Assembly (NCBI GenBank): GCA_964444685.1
Contig: CAYUIG010000018.1
Coordinates: 4,088 to 68,087, forward strand
Length of the DNA: 64,000 nt
Direction: 5' to 3'
From: CAYUIG01 sp964444685
GTDB lineage: Bacteria > Gemmatimonadota > Gemmatimonadetes > Longimicrobiales > RSA9
In this document: in pieces, positions 60,405-64,000 of the stretch
Numbering within the stretch: position 1 is the stretch's first letter
Layout of the letters: each line of letters starts with the position of its first letter
Notes under the pieces: generated by a model
Seen by the model: only the letters and a program-made list of their open reading frames with translations
Database searches by the model: none
What the model was told of the DNA's origin: nothing
Program-made: the position numbers and the translations under genes

Positions 60405-61613
60405 TCAGAATGCCGAGCTGAACCCCGCGGTCAGGCGGAAACCTTCCCGCACCAGGTCGTATTGGACCTCTCCGAGCATACGGAGGTTCCGCGCCATGAG
60501 CCAGCTCAGCGACGCCGAGGCGGTTTCGTACTCGTCCAGCAGCCCTGCTTCACCCTGTCGCACCGTAAAAACCGGCGAGTCGGACCACACGCGGTTGTAG
60601 AGGCCCGTGAACCACCAGCGGCCCGTGGCGCCGTTCGGTGACCACACCAGCTCCGCGACGACCGCGTCGACCGTGGATTCGGCATCGTCCACCTGGAAGA
60701 ACGGCCGCGAGTCCGTGCGCCGCAGGAACTGTCCGTTCAGCTCGACATCGGGAGTCAGCGACACCGTCGCATCGGGACCCCACACCACGATCTCGTTGTT
60801 CGGACTGCCGCCCGCCAGCTCCTCCGTGGCGAAGTACCCGTAACCGCCGAGCCGCACGGGGCCGAACGACTGCGAGAAGCGCGCGCCGTAGTTCTTGAAG
60901 CCGTCGGTGTCGAACGTCTTGCGCGCGCCCGACGCATCGAGGCCGCGGCCGTTCAGGATCTGCAGCGCGAGATCGCCGCCTTCCCATGGCGACCACACGG
61001 CCATCAGTCCGCGATCGTACGTGAGGTCCGCGCGCGCATCGCCGACGCGCACGCGATACGCGTTGTAGTCCTCGTACTCGAGCCGCAGCTCGCGCTTGAA
61101 CATCGGGTCCGACGCCTGGAACTGACCGACCATCAGCGCAACACCGCTGCCGCCGATGTCCGTAAACTGCACGTACGCATCCTCGAGACCCGCGACCTCG
61201 CCGCGCTCGCTCATGAAGAAGTACAGGTAGTAGCTCACGTTCTTCGCGATCGGACCGCCCGACAGCATCTTGATCGCCCAGGGCGTCTGCAGATCGAGGT
61301 CGGCAGCACCCGCCGGCGCATCCGTCAGCGCGCTCAGATACGCATCCAGCCGCACAGCGAGCGGCAGATCGCCCATTAACGTCAGCAGCTCGTCGCCGGT
61401 CTGGATCGTGTCGCGCGGGTCCTCACCCGGCGCGAACTGGAACCCGTTCCCGGCGAACGCCTCGCCGAACGCGTTCAGCCGCGGCACCGGCGAGTGACAG
61501 AGCGCACACGTAACCCGATACTTGCGCGCGAACGCAGGAATCCCCGTGACGGGCAGCGACTCCGCCAGCAGCAGAAACGCCCCCACCATCACGGCCAATC
61601 GCTTCGTCGACAT
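60405..61613 (-). CDS. Porin-like beta-barrel fused to an N-terminal c-type heme site
   Basis: A 402-residue exported protein. After the signal peptide comes a c-type heme motif CALCH (36-40) followed by PVPRLNAFGEAFAGNGF. The remaining 330 residues show alternating hydrophobic strands typical of an outer-membrane barrel (YYLYFFMSERGEVAGLEDAY; RLGGYGYFATEELAGG; GLYNRVWSDS) and end in LTAGFSSAF, a barrel-type C-terminus. It might pass electrons across the outer membrane or bind a redox partner in the periplasm; neither is shown. The start is ATG 61613 with GGAGGAGGGGAG just before it. Confidence 0.8.
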   Translation of the reverse strand: MSTKRLAVMVGAFLLLAESLPVTGIPAFARKYRVTCALCHSPVPRLNAFGEAFAGNGFQFAPGEDPRDTIQTGDELLTLMGDLPLAVRLDAYLSALTDAPAGAADLDLQTPWAIKMLSGGPIAKNVSYYLYFFMSERGEVAGLEDAYVQFTDIGGSGVALMVGQFQASDPMFKRELRLEYEDYNAYRVRVGDARADLTYDRGLMAVWSPWEGGDLALQILNGRGLDASGARKTFDTDGFKNYGARFSQSFGPVRLGGYGYFATEELAGGSPNNEIVVWGPDATVSLTPDVELNGQFLRRTDSRPFFQVDDAESTVDAVVAELVWSPNGATGRWWFTGLYNRVWSDSPVFTVRQGEAGLLDEYETASASLSWLMARNLRMLGEVQYDLVREGFRLTAGFSSAF

Positions 61614-61761
61614 GCTCCCCTCCTCCGAGTGACAGCCACACTCTCCACGATGGCGGCCCGCGAACATCGCGGCTGTCCGGCTCCCGCCGATGCGTCTGTA
61701 CGGGACGCGACTACGCCGGAATGTTCGGGCGCGGAGGAGCGGAAAGCACGTGGTTGAGAAT

Positions 61762-61784
61762 GATTCCGAGGATCAGGCGGAATC
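61762..61784 (-). terminator. Inverted repeat between the TPR and cytochrome-porin genes
   Basis: A perfect 7-bp inverted repeat with a nine-base loop lies 45 bases after the stop of the TolB/TPR gene (minus strand). There is no good U-tract, so it could be a weak terminator or an operator. The 216-base gap 61614-61829 contains nothing else recognisable. Confidence 0.35.
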
Positions 61785-61829
61785 GTGATCTCGCAGGCCT
61801 ACGGCGGACGTCGGCGATCGGGTGTGAGG

Positions 61830-63731
61830 TCAGCGGCGCGTTGCGATCTCGGGCACGCCCACCCTCTCGATGAGGCGATCCATCCGCGGGTCGCCGCGCA
61901 GAGGGTCGAGCCACCAGTCGGCGCCGATCTCGATGGCGTCCCCGGGATTCTCGGCGATCGCACGCTCGAGGGCCTCGAACGCGCGGTCCTCGTCACCGAG
62001 GTTCGCGTAGATCATTGCACGATGGTAATCGTCAATATCGGGATGGCCGAGCGCATCGAGGGCGGCTTGCCTGCGTCCCCCTTTCGCAAGCACGTACGAG
62101 CCGTACGTGACGTACATCCCCGAGGTGTCGATCTGGATGACACGGTCCATCAACCGCAGCGCCTCATCCATCTGGTCGGCCGCTGCCAGGGCGTTGGCGA
62201 GCGTAGCAAGACGGCGCGGGCTGTCGGGTTCCAGTTCGACGGTTTCCCGGAACATCCCGATGGCGCGGTCGAAGTCACCAGCGTAGGCATAGACCCATGC
62301 GGCGTTGCCCAGGTTCTCTGCCGTTCGCGAGAGCGCGATCGCACGATCGACGGGCTCGAACGCCTCTTCCCGCTGGCCGAGCAGCACACGCATGAACCCC
62401 AGCTGCAGAAGGCCGTCCGCGTTGTCCGGATACAGTTCTGCGAGCCGCCCGAACATTTCCTCGGCAGCGCGGACGTCGCCGATCGCTACGTACAGGTTTG
62501 CGGAAGTGCGCAGCGCGTTCAGTGAAAGCGGATCGAGTTCGACCGCACGGTGGGCCGCTCGGGCGGCCTCTTCCAGCCGCCCGACAACCCTGAGCCAGCC
62601 GGAATAGAAGCTGAGCGTGCGCTCATCGCCCGGATTGAGTTCGAGGGCGCGCTCCATGTGCACGCGAGCTTCCTCGGATTGCGCCGGGTATGTGGCCATC
62701 AGCACCAGATCCGCATCGCCCTCGAGCGAATCCAGTTCGAGCGCGCGCTGCGCGTGGGTGCGTGCCAGCGCCACGCCCTCCTCGGAGGGCATCAGATTGT
62801 CCCGCGCCTTGAGTCGGTAGACGTTGCCGAGACCCGCCCATGCCGCGGCATACGTGCTGTCCCGTTCGAGCGCTTCCTTGTACAGCCGTTCGGCCGTCAG
62901 CAGACTCGATGCCGTGCCGCCGCTGAGGACCAGTTCGCGTGCGCGCAGTTGCAGCCGATGCGCTTCCGGATCGGCTGTCCGCACGCGCGCCAGCGGACCA
63001 TCGCGTCCCGCAAGCTGAATCTCGAGCTGATCGACGATCGCCCGGGAAATCTCATCCTGCACCGCGAAGATGTCCGCCATCCTCCGGTCGTAGGTCCGGC
63101 TCCACAGGTGGAAGCCCGTCGAGGCATCGATGAGCTGCGCGGTGATGCGGACCTGGTCACCCGCCGTCCGCACGCTCCCTTCGAGTACGTGCCGGACGTT
63201 GAGTGCGCGCGCGATCGAGTCGATCCCGACGTCGCTGCCCTTGAAGCTGAACGCACTCGTACGCGACGCAACGCGCAGCTCGGGAATCTGCGCCAGCACG
63301 TTCAGCAGCTCTTCGGTAATGCCGTCCGAGAAATACTCCTGGTCCTTGTCGGGGCTCATGTCCGCAAACGGCAGCACGGCGATCGAACCCTGCTCGGCAC
63401 TCATCGCCGAGCCACGCGACGAGCCGCCGAAGCCGTGTGCGCCCCGCGACCACGCCACGGCGACACCAGCGATCACGAGGATCCCGGTGAGCATGGCGAG
63501 TTCGATCCCGGAGACCCGCTGTGCGCCCTTCTCTCCGTGGAACCAGGCGAGGACGAGGACCGCGATAAACCCGACACCGACGAGCGCCGTGGCAATGCGG
63601 AGAACGGAATCCGGCCAGCCGTACGTATCGGCCACCAATGCAGCTACCTCGAGGAGCGCCCACGCGCCGGCGGCGTAAGCGATCGCCCATTGGACGAGCT
63701 TGCGCTCCTTCAGGCTTCGAAGCGAAACCAT
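61830..63731 (-). CDS. TolB-like/TPR membrane protein
   Basis: A 633-residue protein. Three membrane helices (about 14-33, 44-63, 76-93) are followed by a TolB-like domain typical of adenylate-cyclase-linked and kinase-linked proteins (IAVLPFADMSPDKDQEYF; ITEELLNVLAQIPELRVASR; HVLEGSVRTAGDQVRITAQ) and then about ten tetratricopeptide repeats up to residue 620. It lacks a cyclase or DNA-binding domain. It may sense or scaffold at the membrane; its partner is unknown. The ATG at 63731 starts at the first helix region. Confidence 0.86.
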   Translation of the reverse strand: MVSLRSLKERKLVQWAIAYAAGAWALLEVAALVADTYGWPDSVLRIATALVGVGFIAVLVLAWFHGEKGAQRVSGIELAMLTGILVIAGVAVAWSRGAHGFGGSSRGSAMSAEQGSIAVLPFADMSPDKDQEYFSDGITEELLNVLAQIPELRVASRTSAFSFKGSDVGIDSIARALNVRHVLEGSVRTAGDQVRITAQLIDASTGFHLWSRTYDRRMADIFAVQDEISRAIVDQLEIQLAGRDGPLARVRTADPEAHRLQLRARELVLSGGTASSLLTAERLYKEALERDSTYAAAWAGLGNVYRLKARDNLMPSEEGVALARTHAQRALELDSLEGDADLVLMATYPAQSEEARVHMERALELNPGDERTLSFYSGWLRVVGRLEEAARAAHRAVELDPLSLNALRTSANLYVAIGDVRAAEEMFGRLAELYPDNADGLLQLGFMRVLLGQREEAFEPVDRAIALSRTAENLGNAAWVYAYAGDFDRAIGMFRETVELEPDSPRRLATLANALAAADQMDEALRLMDRVIQIDTSGMYVTYGSYVLAKGGRRQAALDALGHPDIDDYHRAMIYANLGDEDRAFEALERAIAENPGDAIEIGADWWLDPLRGDPRMDRLIERVGVPEIATRR

Positions 63732-63855
63732 CTGCCGATCTGCAAGAGGACTACGACGATCCCAACGGGATCCCAGTCCTACGGTAGCCCGCACGACCTC
63801 GCCGCGCCATGCATGCGCCCGATCTGCGTGCCGAGGGGGAGGACATCGCCGCTCC

Positions 63856-63886
63856 GATTGAAGATTGGATTTTCAATCGGTACAAT
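63856..63886 (+). promoter_or_regulatory. Sigma-70-type promoter with overlapping palindrome
   Basis: TTGAAG (63858-63863) and TACAAT (63881-63886) are separated by exactly 17 bases, close to the sigma-70 consensus. GATTGAA (63856-63862) and TTCAATC (63872-63878) form a 7-9-7 palindrome over the -35 box and spacer, a likely repressor site. It would drive the lipoprotein gene that starts at 63914. Confidence 0.6.
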
Positions 63887-63913
63887 CCGGGCAACCCTTT
63901 AGCCCCCCGAGCC

Positions 63914-64000
63914 ATGAAACCCATCTCGCCCGCGCCCGCGCCCGCCCTCGCCCTCGCCCTCGCCCTCGCCCTCGCAGCCTGCGCGAGCCCCGACTACGAC
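63914..64000 (+). CDS. Lipoprotein, N-terminal 29 codons (cut by window edge)
   Basis: The visible codons give a lipoprotein signal peptide: a short basic start (MKP), a hydrophobic core of repeated Ala-Leu pairs, and a lipobox LAAC. The core is encoded by five copies of the hexamer GCCCTC (63944-63973). The mature part begins ASPDYD and continues off the edge. Its function cannot be told. Confidence 0.7.
   Translation, partial: MKPISPAPAPALALALALALAACASPDYD
63944..63973 (+). repeat. Five copies of GCCCTC in a signal peptide
   Basis: A perfect hexanucleotide array that encodes (Ala-Leu)5 in the hydrophobic core of the lipoprotein signal peptide. Gain or loss of a unit keeps the frame but changes the core length by two residues. 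Confidence 0.85.

Noticed and set aside
58449..60641. 730-residue plus-strand frame across the peptidase and cytochrome genes
   Set aside because: It reads through the inverted repeat and has only antisense-type composition.
63944..63973. Hexanucleotide repeat as an on/off phase-variation switch
   Set aside because: Six is a multiple of three, so slippage keeps the frame and cannot switch the gene off; only signal length could change.
1..64000. CRISPR arrays, tRNA or rRNA genes, insertion sequences, prophage
   Set aside because: No regularly spaced repeats with unique spacers, no cloverleaf or rRNA sequence, and no transposase or integrase domain were recognised.

Overview
The window is GC-rich, gene-dense bacterial chromosome from a didermous (outer-membrane) bacterium. 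Outer-membrane barrels, lipoproteins with lipoboxes, an OmpA-type lipoprotein, a Tad pilus secretin, a TolB-like/TPR membrane protein, an M28 peptidase, a DUF4105 protein and a bacterial CDC48/VAT-type ATPase together resemble what is common in Gemmatimonadota. That placement is inference, because there is no rRNA or marker gene here. No tRNA, rRNA, CRISPR array, insertion sequence, integrase or prophage gene was found.

Layout. (1) 1-3.4 kb, minus strand: a tightly overlapping polysaccharide cluster with a cut-off ABC-2 export permease and three glycosyltransferases, followed by a GT87-like membrane mannosyltransferase on the plus strand (3.7-4.8 kb). (2) 20.4 to 4.8 kb, minus strand: one apparent operon of 16 genes. 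It begins with Flp pilin and the Tad assembly genes (prepilin peptidase, CpaB, secretin, CpaE, CpaF ATPase, TadB, TadC). It continues without a break into a DUF192 protein, a winged-helix/AAA+ ATPase, a 23-residue-repeat membrane protein, two large multi-pass membrane proteins flanking an ALG5-like polyprenyl-phosphate glycosyltransferase, a half-size terpene-cyclase-fold protein and a Tat/lipoprotein DUF362 protein. (3) 25.1-20.7 kb, minus strand: an NtrC-type sigma-54 response regulator with a clear terminator, a large beta-propeller-like lipoprotein and an outer-membrane barrel.

(4) 25.5-48.4 kb: a 23-kb surface-glycan island with genes on both strands. Its highlight is an 825-residue fusion of a SPASM-like cysteine region, a radical SAM domain, a DXD sugar transferase and a coiled coil. 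It also holds GT2 and GT4 enzymes, a DegT aminotransferase, a Gfo/Idh/MocA oxidoreductase, two NAD-dependent epimerases, two N-acyltransferase-like proteins, an OafA-type acyltransferase, a GT23-like fucosyltransferase and a cytochrome-bearing dehydrogenase lipoprotein. The last operon of the island is headed by an NtrB-like histidine kinase at 48.4-50.1 kb, so kinase and NtrC-like regulator flank the island. (5) 50.2-64 kb: CDC48-like ATPase plus PAP2 phosphatase; a sigma factor translationally coupled to a Ser/Thr kinase; small membrane and lipoproteins; OmpA lipoprotein; DUF4105 protein and M28 peptidase; a mono-heme cytochrome paired with a cytochrome-porin fusion; a TolB-like/TPR protein; and the first 29 codons of a lipoprotein behind a well-formed promoter.

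The two most interesting proposals are a Tad pilus operon carrying its own lipid-linked glycosylation machinery, and a glycan island containing a radical SAM-glycosyltransferase fusion bracketed by the two halves of a possible two-component system. Intergenic spaces hold several repeat structures: a 31-bp-arm inverted repeat, a 14-bp tandem array, a 7-bp repeat forming the end of a gene, and a hexanucleotide repeat in a signal peptide. Many gene pairs overlap by ATGA, GTGA or TGATG, and this fixes most start codons.
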